64,000 bases of DNA from Streptomyces sp. CC228A. GTDB taxonomy: Bacteria; Actinomycetota; Actinomycetes; Streptomycetales; Streptomycetaceae. The notes under the pieces are model-generated. The model was not told the origin of the DNA. It made no database searches and saw only the letters and a list, made by a program, of their open reading frames with translations. The translations under genes were made by a program, and so were the position numbers. Below, one piece after another: positions 7,260-16,489 of this stretch. The stretch covers positions 287,223-351,222 of the forward strand of contig NZ_JAJPUI010000008.1 in the NCBI RefSeq assembly GCF_021390935.1, given 5' to 3'. Position 1 is the stretch's first letter, and each line of letters opens with the position of its first letter.

Positions 7260-9482
7260 ATGACCGGACGATCCGCACGGTGCCGCCGTTCGGCGGTCCT
7301 CGTCTCCGTCCTTGCGGCGGCGCTCGCCCTCACCGGCCTGACGCCGCAGGGACGGGCACCTTCCGCCGCCCGGGCCGCCGCGGGCACCGCCGCAGCGGCC
7401 CCGTACCAGGACCCCTCCCTGCCCGTGACCGCCCGGGTGGACGACCTGCTGTCCCGCATGGCCCTGGACGACAAGCTCGGCCAGATGACCCAGGTCGAGC
7501 GCGAGGCCCTGCAACCGCAGTCCGCCCTCGCGACCTACCGCATCGGCTCCGTGCTCTCCGGCGGAGACGGCACCGTGAGCCCCAACAACGCACGCACGTG
7601 GGCCGACACCTACGACGCGTACCAGCGCATTGCGCTCGGCACACCGCTCGGCATCCCGATGGTCTACGGCATCGACGCGGTCCACGGCGTGGGCGCCGTC
7701 CGCGGCGCCACGCTCTTCCCGCACAACATCGGCCTGGGCGCCACCCGCAACCCCGCCCTCGTCGAGCGCGTGGGCCGCGCGGTCGCCGAAGAGGTGTCCG
7801 GCACCGGCATCGACTGGAACTTCGCCCCCTGCCTGTGCGTGGCCCGCAACGACCGGTGGGGCCGCACATACGAGTCGTTCGGCGAGACCCCCGGCATCCC
7901 CGCGTCCATGACGACGTACATCACCGGCCTCCAGGGCGAGCGGCTCGGTGCCGGACCCGCCTCCGTACTCGCCACGGCCAAGCACTTCATCGGCGACGGC
8001 GGCACCTCCGGCGGCACCGACCAGGGCGACACCCGGCTCACCGAGGCCGAACTGCGGGCCGTCCACCTGCCGCCGTTCGCGGAGGCGGTGCGCCGCGGCG
8101 TCGGGTCGGTGATGCTGTCGTACAGCAGATGGAACGGCGCCAAGCTGCACGGCCACCGCCATCTCGTCACCGATCTCCTCAAGGGCGAGCTCGGCTTCAC
8201 CGGCTTCGTCGTGTCGGACTGGGCGGCCGTCGACCAGCTCGACGGGCAGCCCGGCTTCACCGCGGAGGAGGTCCGCACGGCGGTCAACGCCGGCGTCGAC
8301 ATGGTGATGGTGCCGCACGACTACCGGACGTTCCTGTCCCTGCTGCGCACCGAGGTGACGAGCGGACGGATCCCCCTGGCCCGCGTGGACGACGCCAACC
8401 GCCGCATCCTGACGAAGAAGTTCGAACTCGGCCTCTTCGAGAAGCCGTACGCCGACCGCGCCCTCACCGGCACCGTCGGTTCGGCCGGGCACCGGGCGCT
8501 GGCCCGGCAGGCGGTGCGGGAGTCCCAGGTGCTGCTGAAGAACGAGGGCGGTGTGCTGCCGCTCGACACGTCCGCGAAACTGTTCGTGGCCGGCAAGTCG
8601 GCCGACGACATCGGCAACCTCTCCGGCGGCTGGACCCTCGGCTGGCAGGGCGGCAGCGGCGACGTCGCGCCCGGCACGACGGTCCTCGAAGGCATCCGCG
8701 CGGCGGTCGCCGACCCGGCCCGGGTGACCTACGACCGGCACGGGCACGGCGTCGACGGCAGCTACACCGCGGCCGTCGCGGTCGTCGGCGAGACGCCGTA
8801 CGCGGAGATGCACGGCGACCGGCCCGGCGCCATGGGCCTGGACGAGGAGGACCTGGCGACCCTCGCCCGGCTGAAGTCCGCCGGCGTGCCGCTGGTCGTC
8901 GTGCTGGTCTCGGGCCGGCCCCTGGACATCGCGGCGCAGCTCCCCGACTGGGACGCCCTGCTGGCGGCCTGGCTCCCCGGCACGGAGGCCGACGGGGTCT
9001 CGGACGTCCTCTTCGGCGACCACGCCCCGAGCGGCCGGCTGCCGGTGTCCTGGATGACCGGGGCCGCGCAGCAGCCGGTGAACGACGGCGACGGCAAGAC
9101 ACCGCTGTTCCCGTACGGGTACGGGCTGGGCTACGGCACACAGCCGCCGCCTCCCGCCCCCGCGCCGACACCCGCCCCCGCCCCGGAAGGCTGCACGGCG
9201 GACTACGAGGTGACCGGTTCGTGGACGGGCGGCTTCCAGGCGGAGGTGACCGTGCACAACGCCTCCTCGGGCCCCATGGACGGCTGGGCCGTCACCTGGG
9301 ATCCGGCCGGCCGTGCCGTGACCAGCCTGTGGAACGGCTCCCTCGCGGTCGGCGGCGACCGGGCGACCGTCCGCAACGCCGCGTGGAACGGTGCCCTGGC
9401 GCCGGGCGCCACCGCCTCCTTCGGCTTCACCGCCGACGGCGCGCCGCCACCGTCGCCGTCCGCCTCCTGCGCTGCCTCCTGA
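7260..9482 (+). CDS. Secreted GH3 beta-glucosidase with CBM2
   Basis: 740 residues. ATG 7260 follows a ggaaagg ribosome site and gives a signal peptide (RCRRSAVLVSVLAAALALTG, cleaved near AARAAA). The GH3 N-domain contains the nucleophile region GFVVSDWAA with Asp320 (SDW). The (alpha/beta)6 C-domain follows (QVLLKNEGGVLPLDTS; GRLPVSW). A proline linker (PPPPAPAPTPAPAPEG) joins a C-terminal CBM2-like cellulose-binding domain (GSWTGGFQAEVTVHN, NGALAPGATASFGF). It likely hydrolyses cello- or other beta-oligosaccharides outside the cell, working with the GH5 enzyme. No CebR box is seen upstream. A CBM2 on GH3 is less common than on endoglucanases. Confidence 0.9.
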   Translation: MTGRSARCRRSAVLVSVLAAALALTGLTPQGRAPSAARAAAGTAAAAPYQDPSLPVTARVDDLLSRMALDDKLGQMTQVEREALQPQSALATYRIGSVLSGGDGTVSPNNARTWADTYDAYQRIALGTPLGIPMVYGIDAVHGVGAVRGATLFPHNIGLGATRNPALVERVGRAVAEEVSGTGIDWNFAPCLCVARNDRWGRTYESFGETPGIPASMTTYITGLQGERLGAGPASVLATAKHFIGDGGTSGGTDQGDTRLTEAELRAVHLPPFAEAVRRGVGSVMLSYSRWNGAKLHGHRHLVTDLLKGELGFTGFVVSDWAAVDQLDGQPGFTAEEVRTAVNAGVDMVMVPHDYRTFLSLLRTEVTSGRIPLARVDDANRRILTKKFELGLFEKPYADRALTGTVGSAGHRALARQAVRESQVLLKNEGGVLPLDTSAKLFVAGKSADDIGNLSGGWTLGWQGGSGDVAPGTTVLEGIRAAVADPARVTYDRHGHGVDGSYTAAVAVVGETPYAEMHGDRPGAMGLDEEDLATLARLKSAGVPLVVVLVSGRPLDIAAQLPDWDALLAAWLPGTEADGVSDVLFGDHAPSGRLPVSWMTGAAQQPVNDGDGKTPLFPYGYGLGYGTQPPPPAPAPTPAPAPEGCTADYEVTGSWTGGFQAEVTVHNASSGPMDGWAVTWDPAGRAVTSLWNGSLAVGGDRATVRNAAWNGALAPGATASFGFTADGAPPPSPSASCAAS

Positions 9483-9630
9483 GCCCGCCACCGCACCGGC
9501 ACGGGGCGGGCGGGCCCACCGCGCCCGCGACGCCCGGCGGGCCCGCCGCGCGCCGGGGCGCCGCCACCGGGCGCATCCGGCGCCCCGGCCGGGGTGAGTC
9601 GCGTCTCACCCCGGCCCGTGCGCTTGTTTG

Positions 9631-9644
9631 TGCAACGAGTTGCA
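9631..9644. promoter_or_regulatory. Perfect 14-bp palindrome upstream of acyl-CoA dehydrogenase
   Basis: TGCAACGAGTTGCA, inside a locally AT-rich patch (gcttgtttg...catatgagg) that looks like a promoter, 52 bases before the dehydrogenase ATG. The shape is that of a TetR- or MarR-type operator. The regulator is not encoded next to it. Confidence 0.6.
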
Positions 9645-9695
9645 TATGAGGATCGGGGCATGGCGCTGCGCGATCTCCACGAAAGGCGTACCCCC

Positions 9696-11417
9696 ATGAC
9701 CGATCCGCTGCTGTTCAACCCGCACACCTACGACCCGGCGCACTTCGACCCGGAGACCCGCAGGCTGCTGCGTGCCACCGTCGACTGGTTCGAGCAGCGC
9801 GGCAAGCGGGCCCTGAACGAGGACTACCGCTCCCGGGCCTGGCTCGGCGACTTCCTCGCCTTCGCCGCGAAGGAGGGCCTCTTCGCGACCTTCCTCACCC
9901 CCGCCGCGGCCGCCGGCGGACAGCAGGACAAGCGGTGGGACACCGCCCGGATCGCCGCACTCAACGAGATCCTCGGCTTCTACGGGCTGGACTACTGGTA
10001 CGCCTGGCAGGTCACCATCCTCGGCCTCGGCCCGGTCTGGCAGAGCGGCAACGCCGACGCCCGCGCCCGCGCCGCCGAACTCCTCGCGCAGGGCGAGGTG
10101 ATGGCCTTCGGCCTGTCCGAGAAGGCGCACGGCGCCGACATCTACTCCACCGACATGCTGCTGGAGCCCGACGGACGCGGCGGCTTCCGCGCCACCGGCT
10201 CCAAGTACTACATCGGCAACGGCAACGCCGCCGGGCTGGTCTCCGTCTTCGGCCGCCGCACCGACGTCGAGGGCCCGGACGGGTACGTCTTCTTCGCCGC
10301 GGACAGCCGCCACCCCGCCTACCACCTCGTGCAGAACGTCGTCGACTCGTCCAAGTACGTCAGCGAGTTCCGCCTGGAGGACTACCCGGTCGCCCCCGAG
10401 GACGTCCTGCACATCGGCCGCGCCGCCTTCGACGCCGCGCTGAACACCGTCAACGTCGGCAAGTTCAACCTCTGCACCGCGTCCATCGGCATCTGCGAGC
10501 ACGCGATGTACGAGGCCGTCACCCACGCGAGCAACCGGATCCTGTACGGCCGACCCGTCACCGCGTTCCCCCACGTGCGCCGCGAGCTGACCGACGCGTA
10601 CGTCCGCCTCGTCGGCATGAAGCTCTTCAGCGACCGCGCCGTCGACTACTTCCGTTCCGCCGGTCCGGACGACCGCCGCTACCTCCTCTTCAACCCGATG
10701 ACGAAGATGAAGGTCACCACCGAGGGCGAGAAGGTCATCGACCTCATGTGGGACGTCATCGCCGCCAAGGGCTTCGAGAAGGACACCTACTTCGCGCAGG
10801 CCGCCGTCGAGATCCGCAGCCTGCCCAAGCTGGAGGGCACGGTCCATGTCAACCTGGCCCTCATCCTCAAGTTCCTGCGCAACCACCTGCTGGACCCCGC
10901 CCCCTACGAGCCCGTCCCGAGCCGCCTCGACGCCGCCGACGACGCGTTCCTGTTCCGCCAGGGCCCGGCCCGCGGCCTCGGCTCGGTCCGCTTCCACGAC
11001 TGGCGCACCGCCTACGACGCGTACGCCCACGTGCCGAACGTGGCCCGCTTCCGCGAACAGGCCGACGCTCTCTGCGACTTCGTCACCACCGCCGCCCCCG
11101 GCGAGGAGCAGAGCCGCGACCTCGACCTGGTCCTGTCCGTCGGCCAGCTCTTCGCGCTCGTCGTGCACGGCCAGCTGATCCTGGAGCAGGCCCGCCTGAC
11201 CGGCCTCGACGAGGACGTGCTGGACGAGCTCTTCGCCGTGCTCGTCCGGGACTTCTCCGCGCACGCCGTCGAACTGCACGGCAAGGACTCCGCCACCGGC
11301 CCGCAGCAGCAGTGGGCCCTCGCGGCCGTCCGCCGCCCCGTGACCGACGAGGCGCGCTCGGCCCGCGTCTGGGCCCGCGTGGAGGCCCTCTCGGGAGCGT
11401 ACGAACCGGCACCGTGA
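9696..11417 (+). CDS. Acyl-CoA dehydrogenase family protein
   Basis: 573 residues of a flavin-dependent acyl-CoA dehydrogenase. The N-terminal helical domain is followed by the FAD/substrate beta-domain (VMAFGLSEKAHGADIYSTDM, GGFRATGSKYYIGNGNAAGL) and the C-terminal helical domain (VGKFNLCTASIGICEHAMYE, KVIDLMWDVIAAKGFEKDTY). It would oxidise an acyl-CoA at C2-C3 and pass electrons to ETF. ATG 9696 follows gaaaggcg; an upstream in-frame ATG is ignored because it lies at the operator-promoter. It stands alone, without other beta-oxidation genes. The palindrome at 9631 suggests dedicated control. Confidence 0.88.
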   Translation: MTDPLLFNPHTYDPAHFDPETRRLLRATVDWFEQRGKRALNEDYRSRAWLGDFLAFAAKEGLFATFLTPAAAAGGQQDKRWDTARIAALNEILGFYGLDYWYAWQVTILGLGPVWQSGNADARARAAELLAQGEVMAFGLSEKAHGADIYSTDMLLEPDGRGGFRATGSKYYIGNGNAAGLVSVFGRRTDVEGPDGYVFFAADSRHPAYHLVQNVVDSSKYVSEFRLEDYPVAPEDVLHIGRAAFDAALNTVNVGKFNLCTASIGICEHAMYEAVTHASNRILYGRPVTAFPHVRRELTDAYVRLVGMKLFSDRAVDYFRSAGPDDRRYLLFNPMTKMKVTTEGEKVIDLMWDVIAAKGFEKDTYFAQAAVEIRSLPKLEGTVHVNLALILKFLRNHLLDPAPYEPVPSRLDAADDAFLFRQGPARGLGSVRFHDWRTAYDAYAHVPNVARFREQADALCDFVTTAAPGEEQSRDLDLVLSVGQLFALVVHGQLILEQARLTGLDEDVLDELFAVLVRDFSAHAVELHGKDSATGPQQQWALAAVRRPVTDEARSARVWARVEALSGAYEPAP

Positions 11418-11845
11418 CCCCGCCGCGGCGCTCCCGGCACCCGGCCCCGGCGGGAGACGCGACCCGGGCCCGACCGCACCCGCCCGCCAGGCCCGGACCC
11501 GGCCCCGGCGGGCGCCCGGCCACGGGAGGCGCCCCGAGAACCCTCCTGGCCACCGTTTCCTCGGCACCCGCCCCGGCCACCGGGGCGCGTCACCGCGACC
11601 GGACACCGGGGCTCCGCTCCCGTCCCGGCAGAGCCGGCCGAAGCCGCCGAGCGCCGAGAGGCGGGCGAGGCCGCCGGTCGGCCACCGGGGCCGCCCTGTA
11701 ACCGCCCGCACCCCGGGGCACCTTCCTCCGTGCCGGCAACCGAGGCGCCCGGGAACCGGCCCGCACCACCGAAGCACCCGGGAACCGGCCCGCTCCACCG
11801 GGCCGCCCCTGCACCGGACAGGCCGGCGGGCCACCGGGGCGCTCC
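11418..11845. repeat. Gene-free stretch with a duplicated 29-bp unit
   Basis: Between the convergent dehydrogenase and penicillin-binding-protein genes. Two nearly identical 29-base units lie at 11739-11767 and 11768-11796 (accgaggcgcccgggaaccg... and accgaagcacccgggaaccg...). Several ccaccgggcc motifs follow. No gene is recognisable. Confidence 0.5.
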
Positions 11846-13731
11846 CTACGGCGCGGCCGGTGCACCGTCCCCGGCCGGCGCACCCGCCATGTAGGCCGAC
11901 CACACCCGCAGGGGGAGGGAGCCGGCCCCGCCCGGCGCGTCCGCTCCCGCACCGTCGAGCGGCAGCAGCCCGCCGCCACCGGGGGCGGTGCGGAACACGG
12001 TCACGGCGGTCGACCACTCGTCCCCGTAGCCGACGAACCACGCCGCGGGAATGCGGTCCCTGCCGTCCGTGCGCCCGGCCGCGACCGGCCCGAGCGTCCG
12101 CAGCGTGCCCGCGTCCACCGAGTCGACCGCCACGTCCCGCAGCGCCCTGGTGAGCTCGCGCGCCGCCGCCCGGTCCAGCGCCTGCCGGGCGGACGGCCGC
12201 TCCAGGCCCTCCAGCGCCCGGCCCCGATAGCTCGCGGACACCACCGAGTACGGCGCGGCCCGCCGCCCTCCCCGGCGAACGTCGCGTACGCCCCCGCCAT
12301 CCGGATGGCGCTCGGCGTGGACGTGCCGAGCGCGAACGACGCGTCCAGCGCACCCAGGCTTCGCGGCAGCAGACCGGCGGCGACCGCCACATCCCGCACC
12401 CGGTCCGGCCCGACCGCCGCACCCAGCCTGCGGAACGCCTCCTGGTCGCCCCGCACCAGCGCGCGGCGCAGCCGCAGTGTGCCCGGCGGCGCGGCCCCGC
12501 GCGCGCCGCCGCCCACCCGCGAGCCGGGGCCAGCACCGCCCCGGGCGGGCACGCCGATCCTGCCGTCCTCCAGCGCCGCCGCCAGGACGAACGGCTTGAA
12601 CGCCGACCCCACGGGCACCCCCGCCGTGTCGGCGTTGCTGGTGAAGTGCCGCGTCGCGTCCACCCCGCCGTACAGGGCCGCCACCGCGCCGTCCGCGACC
12701 CGCACCGACGCCGCACCGAACTGCACCTCACCGCCGCCCCGGCCCTCCTGCGGGGAGACTCCCTCCACGGCCTGCCGCAGCCGCTCCACCGCGGCCCGGT
12801 CGAACGTGGTGCGGATGCGGTAGCCGCCCCGCCCCAGGACCTCCGGCGTGAGACCCGTCCGGTTCCTCAGGTCCTTGTTGGCCGCGTCCACCAGATACCC
12901 CACCTGCCCCGCCAGGCCGCCCGCCGGCTTGCGCGGCCGCGGCTCGGGGAACGCCGTGTACCGCGCCCGCTCCTCACGCGACATCAGTCCGAGGTCCACC
13001 TGCCGGTCCAGGACGTACCGCCACCGCGCCTCCGCCCTGCGCCGGTGCGCCTCGCCGAGCGCCGGGTCGTACAGGTCCCCGTTCTTCAGGAGCGCGACGA
13101 GCAGGGCGCTGCGGGACGGGTCGAGGCGCTCCACGTCCGTTCCGTAGTACGCCACCGCCGCCGCCTGCACCCCGTAGGCGTCCCGGCCGAACCAGCTCGT
13201 GTTCAGGTACCCCTGGAGGATCTCGTCCTTGGACTGCGTCCGCGACAGCTTGACCGCCAGGCACAGCTCGCGCAGCTTGCGCTCGACGGTCTGCTCCTGC
13301 GTGAGGAACGTGTTCTTCACGTACTGCTGCGTGATCGTGGATCCGCCCTGCAGCTCACCGCCGCGCGCCAGGCCCACCACGGCCCGCGCGAGCCCGCTGA
13401 CGGAGAACCCCGGGTCGCTGCGGAAGGTGGCGTTCTCCGCCGCGATCGCCGCGTTCTGCAGCGCCGCCGGCACCTGGGACAGCGGCACGCTCTGCCGGTT
13501 CACCGCCCCGACGCTCACCATCTGCGAGCCGTCGGCCCAGTAGTACACCGTCGCCTCGGCCCGCGCGTCCGGGTTCGGGTCGGGCAGGGGCGTCGTCGCG
13601 TACACCCAGCCGACCGCCCCGCCGAGCGCGCACAGCCCGAGGAACGCGAGCCCCAGCAACTGCCGCCACGACGGGACGAACCGGCCCGCTCCGCGACGCC
13701 CCCGGCGGGGGTAGTCGACACGACGTTTCAC
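11846..13731 (-). CDS. Class A penicillin-binding protein (transglycosylase/transpeptidase), apparent frameshift
   Basis: GTG 13731 begins a bitopic membrane protein (LLGLAFLGLCALGGAVGWVY near residues 25-45). A GT51 transglycosylase domain follows, with NAAIAAENATF, GGSTITQQYVKNTF and GYLNTSWFGRDAYGVQAAAV. A transpeptidase domain then has the SxxK box in VGSAFKPF. After MAGAYATFAGEG (about base 12265) the frame is lost and coding resumes in another frame, APYSVVSASYRGRALEGLER to the stop at 11846. The enzyme would polymerise and cross-link peptidoglycan outside the membrane. The GT51 signature AAENATF deviates from the usual EDRxF, as in several actinobacterial paralogues. The break lies in a G/C run. 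Confidence 0.8.
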
Positions 13732-13942
13732 GATGGCGTGGCCTCTTTCGTACGGGGACTGCTGCGCCCTCTCGTACGGGGCCCGCCGACCCCCCGTTCA
13801 GCCGCCGCGGGCCCCGGGACGGCCGCCGCGACCGCTGGTCCGGGGGCCGCGCCGCCAGGGACGGAGGCGGACGTGCGGGCACGCCGGGCGCGGGCGCCGC
13901 ACGCGTGGTCCACGTCCCGGGCCGGCCGGTCCGCTCCCACCC

Positions 13943-14171
13943 GTCCGGGTATATCGAGACCTTCGCCACTTCCGCGTCGATCTCCGCCACGTCCGCGTCG
14001 ACTACGAGCTGCGCGGCCGCCCCGTCGACCGCGGGCAGCTCCTGGACGTCGCCACCGCCTTCCTCCGCGGCCGCAAGCCGGACATCCCCGACCACAGCGT
14101 GTGCTTCGCCTGCAAGCGGCGCGGAACGGTCCGCGTCACCGTCGCCCACGGCACCCCTGCCTCGGTCCCGG
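13943..14171 (+). pseudogene. Remnant of cytoplasmic [NiFe]-hydrogenase small subunit
   Basis: The frame reads VRVYRDLRHFRVDLRHVRVD, YELRGRPVDRGQLLDVATAF, then DIPDHSVCFACKRRGTVRVT and VAHGTPASVP. Group-3-type hydrogenase small subunits have GCPV, CxxCKRRGTVCVTVAHGTPCLGP at this place. Here the Cys of GCPV and of GTVC are replaced by Arg. The TPCLGP box appears only in another frame, because one C is missing from the C run at about 14153-14157. A 21-base duplication gives DLRHFRV-DLRHVRV. Missing iron-sulfur ligands, the frameshift and the absent N- and C-terminal parts mark this as a relic. The family call is from motif memory. Confidence 0.6.
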
Positions 14172-14480
14172 CCCGGCACCGGCTACGGAGCCACCGAGGT
14201 CCCCCGCGGCCTGCTCTGCCACCGCTGCACCCTGGCCTCCGACGGCACCCTCACCGACGCCCGGCTCGTCCCGCCGACCGCCCGGAACCAGGGCGCCATC
14301 GCGCACGACCTGCGCCGTCTCGTCCAGGCCGCGCTCGGCGGCCGGGGGTTTCCCGCCGACGACGCCGAGCTCACCCGGCCGTGCGAGCGGGCCGTACGCC
14401 ACCACGACCCGTGCATCTCCTGCGCCGCCCACTTCCTGCCACTGACCGTGACGCGCACCTGGCGGGCGCGCCCCGGCCCG
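14172..14480 (+). pseudogene. C-terminal remnant of [NiFe]-hydrogenase large subunit, joined to the small-subunit remnant
   Basis: Directly after the small-subunit piece the frame reads PGTGYGATEVPRGLLCHRCT, then DARLVPPTARNQGAIAHDLR, and ends with HDPCISCAAHFLPLTV. DPCxxCxxH is the C-terminal nickel-ligand motif of hydrogenase large subunits, followed by the protease cleavage point. Only about 100 of some 430 residues remain. The rest of the small subunit and most of the large subunit are deleted between the two motifs. The open frame runs on into the pectate lyase tail without meaning. Confidence 0.65.
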
Positions 14481-14619
14481 TCCGCCGACGCGACGCGCCG
14501 ACCGCCACTGCTGCCGGTCGGCGCGCTGCCCGGACCTGCCGCCAGGCGTGCTCTCGACAGTCCGCAGTCCGTCTGCCGCCGCCCTCGGGAGCGGACGACG
14601 TTCCCGCGGAGGGACCTGC

Positions 14620-16179
14620 CTAGCTGGCGTAGGTCTCGTACTCGGCGATCCGCGGCGTCCCCGTGGAGCTGGTGACCTCGAAGGTGATCTTGCGGAGGGT
14701 GGTCCGCGGGAAGGTGATGACGCCCGCGCCGTTGCCGGAGGCCAGGACCGTGCCTGCGTCGGCGTCGACCACGCGCCAGCCGCCGATGTTGCCGGCGGCT
14801 CCCGACGCCTCACGGATGTTGATCACGGATACGGCCGTCGGCGTGCCCCACTTGATGGAGATGGAGCCGGTCGGTCCGGTCGGGGACCAGTACGTGCCCG
14901 GGTCGCCGTCCCGCACGTTGCCGTAGCTCGTTCCGTCGGCCTTGCCGGAGCCGTCGGAGCCGGCTCCGATGCTGAGGTTCGTGCCGGACGGCTGGGTCGG
15001 CCCCGGCGTGGGCTCGGTGGGGGTGGGCGTGGGAGTGGGCTCGCCCGGGGTGGGCGTCGGCGTCGGGCTCTGCGGCGAGCAGGCGCCGTCCGACACCAGC
15101 AGCCCCTTGTCCGCGCCCGCGGTCCGGTGCACGATCCCCGGCACGCAGCCGGCCGGGTCGAGGCGGTAGGGGTAGGGGATGCTGACGGTGGTGTTGGAAC
15201 GGGGGTCGGGCCCTGCGGGGTTGTTGTCGTCACCGGGGCTGGACCACGTCACGTTGTCGAAGACGTTGCCGCTGACCTGCCAGTAGCCGGCGGCGTCGGT
15301 GTAGAACGTGCCGAGGACGTCCTTGGAGTCCTTGAAGTAGTTGCTGTCCACCTTGGCCCGGGCGCCCGCCCGGGAGTTGATGCCGGACGAATTGAGGCTC
15401 ACGTAGTAGTTGTTGTACATGTGGGCGATGCCGCCGCGGAGCAGGGGCGCGCGGGAGTCGATGTTCTCGTACAGGTTGTGGTGGTAGGTGACGAAGCCGT
15501 TCGAGAGGTCGCTCTCACTGGACCCGACGAGGCCGCCGCGGCCGGAGTTGCGCAGGATGCTGTACGACAGAGTCACGTACTGGGTGTCGTTCTTCATGTC
15601 GAACAGGCCGTCGTAGCCCTCCGACTCGCCGCCCGACGCCTCCAGCGTGACGTGGTCGACCCACACGTTGCGGACGCCGCTCTCCATCCCGATGGCGTCG
15701 CCGCCGTTGGACGTGGGGGAGCCGGACTTCTTCACGTTCCGGACGGTCACGCTCTGGATGATGATGTTGCTGGCCTCGCGGATGTGGATGCCGAGCTGGT
15801 CGAAGACGGCGCCGCTGCCGACACCGACGAGGGTGACGTTGCTGATCTGCTTGAGCTCGATCACCCCGTCCGCGGTGTTGCAGCTGCCGCCTGACACCTT
15901 GCTGGTGTTGCCGTGGTTGATGGTGCCCTCGACCTGGATGGTGATCGGGGTGCTGCTGCTGGCCCGGTTGCACAGCGCCGCGTGGATCGCCGTGCCCGTG
16001 GTGGCCCGCACGGTCTGCCCGCCCGCCCCGCCGGTGGTCCCGCCGTTGCGGGAGGCGTAGCCGGTGGCGCTTCCGGTGGCCGCCGACGCCTCGGGCGTCG
16101 ACAGCACCACGCCGGTCGTGGCCGCGATGGCCAAGGTGGCCAGTGCCGCGCAGAGCCGCAGTGCGACTGGTCGTCTCAT
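14620..16179 (-). CDS. Secreted pectate lyase (PL1) with discoidin-like C-terminal domain
   Basis: 519 residues. ATG 16179 follows CAGGAGGCGAGA and gives a signal peptide (RRPVALRLCAALATLAIAAT, cleaved near EASA-A). The PL1 parallel beta-helix contains NVTLVGVGSGAVF, NVWVDHVTLEASGG and YHHNLYENIDSRAPLLRGG, the last being the conserved catalytic-Arg region. A PT-rich linker (TPTPTPGEPTPTPTPTEPTP) leads to a domain like F5/8 type C or CBM32 (NVRDGDPGTYWSPTGPTG). It cleaves polygalacturonate by beta-elimination outside the cell. A LacI-type palindrome precedes it. It is the third secreted plant-polysaccharide enzyme in 10 kb. Confidence 0.9.
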   Translation of the reverse strand: MRRPVALRLCAALATLAIAATTGVVLSTPEASAATGSATGYASRNGGTTGGAGGQTVRATTGTAIHAALCNRASSSTPITIQVEGTINHGNTSKVSGGSCNTADGVIELKQISNVTLVGVGSGAVFDQLGIHIREASNIIIQSVTVRNVKKSGSPTSNGGDAIGMESGVRNVWVDHVTLEASGGESEGYDGLFDMKNDTQYVTLSYSILRNSGRGGLVGSSESDLSNGFVTYHHNLYENIDSRAPLLRGGIAHMYNNYYVSLNSSGINSRAGARAKVDSNYFKDSKDVLGTFYTDAAGYWQVSGNVFDNVTWSSPGDDNNPAGPDPRSNTTVSIPYPYRLDPAGCVPGIVHRTAGADKGLLVSDGACSPQSPTPTPTPGEPTPTPTPTEPTPGPTQPSGTNLSIGAGSDGSGKADGTSYGNVRDGDPGTYWSPTGPTGSISIKWGTPTAVSVINIREASGAAGNIGGWRVVDADAGTVLASGNGAGVITFPRTTLRKITFEVTSSTGTPRIAEYETYAS

Positions 16180-16247
16180 TCTCGCCTCCTGGTTCGCTTT
16201 CGCGTGCTGGGTGCTGTGTCTGTGTGACATCGCGGAGACCCGCTTGT

Positions 16248-16259
16248 GAAAGCGCTTTC
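16248..16259. promoter_or_regulatory. LacI-type palindrome upstream of pectate lyase
   Basis: GAAAGCGCTTTC, a perfect palindrome with the central CG of LacI/GalR-family operators, 69 bases upstream of the pectate lyase start. It differs from the CebR consensus in its outer bases, so a different regulator is likely. Which one cannot be told from this window. Confidence 0.65.
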
Positions 16260-16489
16260 TTTTCCGGGAGGGTAGGGGTGGGGCATGGACATGGCAAGGC
16301 TGGGTGCAAGGGTCGGATGGGTCGGATGGGGGGCCGCACGGCACCGCGGCGCGCGCGGACGGTGCGGGGCGGCCCGCAGAAGCAGGCCGCCGCCCCTGAG
16401 CCGCAGGGCCCGAAGCCGCGCTCATCGGCCCACCTGCGCCCCTCCCAAGGGCCCGGACCCGAGGCCCGCGTGCGAGCGGGCGCCGCCCG

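Noticed and set aside
9606..12731. A 1041-codon open frame on the minus strand opposite the acyl-CoA dehydrogenase
   Set aside because: Low-complexity Gly/Ala/Arg/Val translation with no domain; it is the complement of a clear coding gene in GC-rich DNA.
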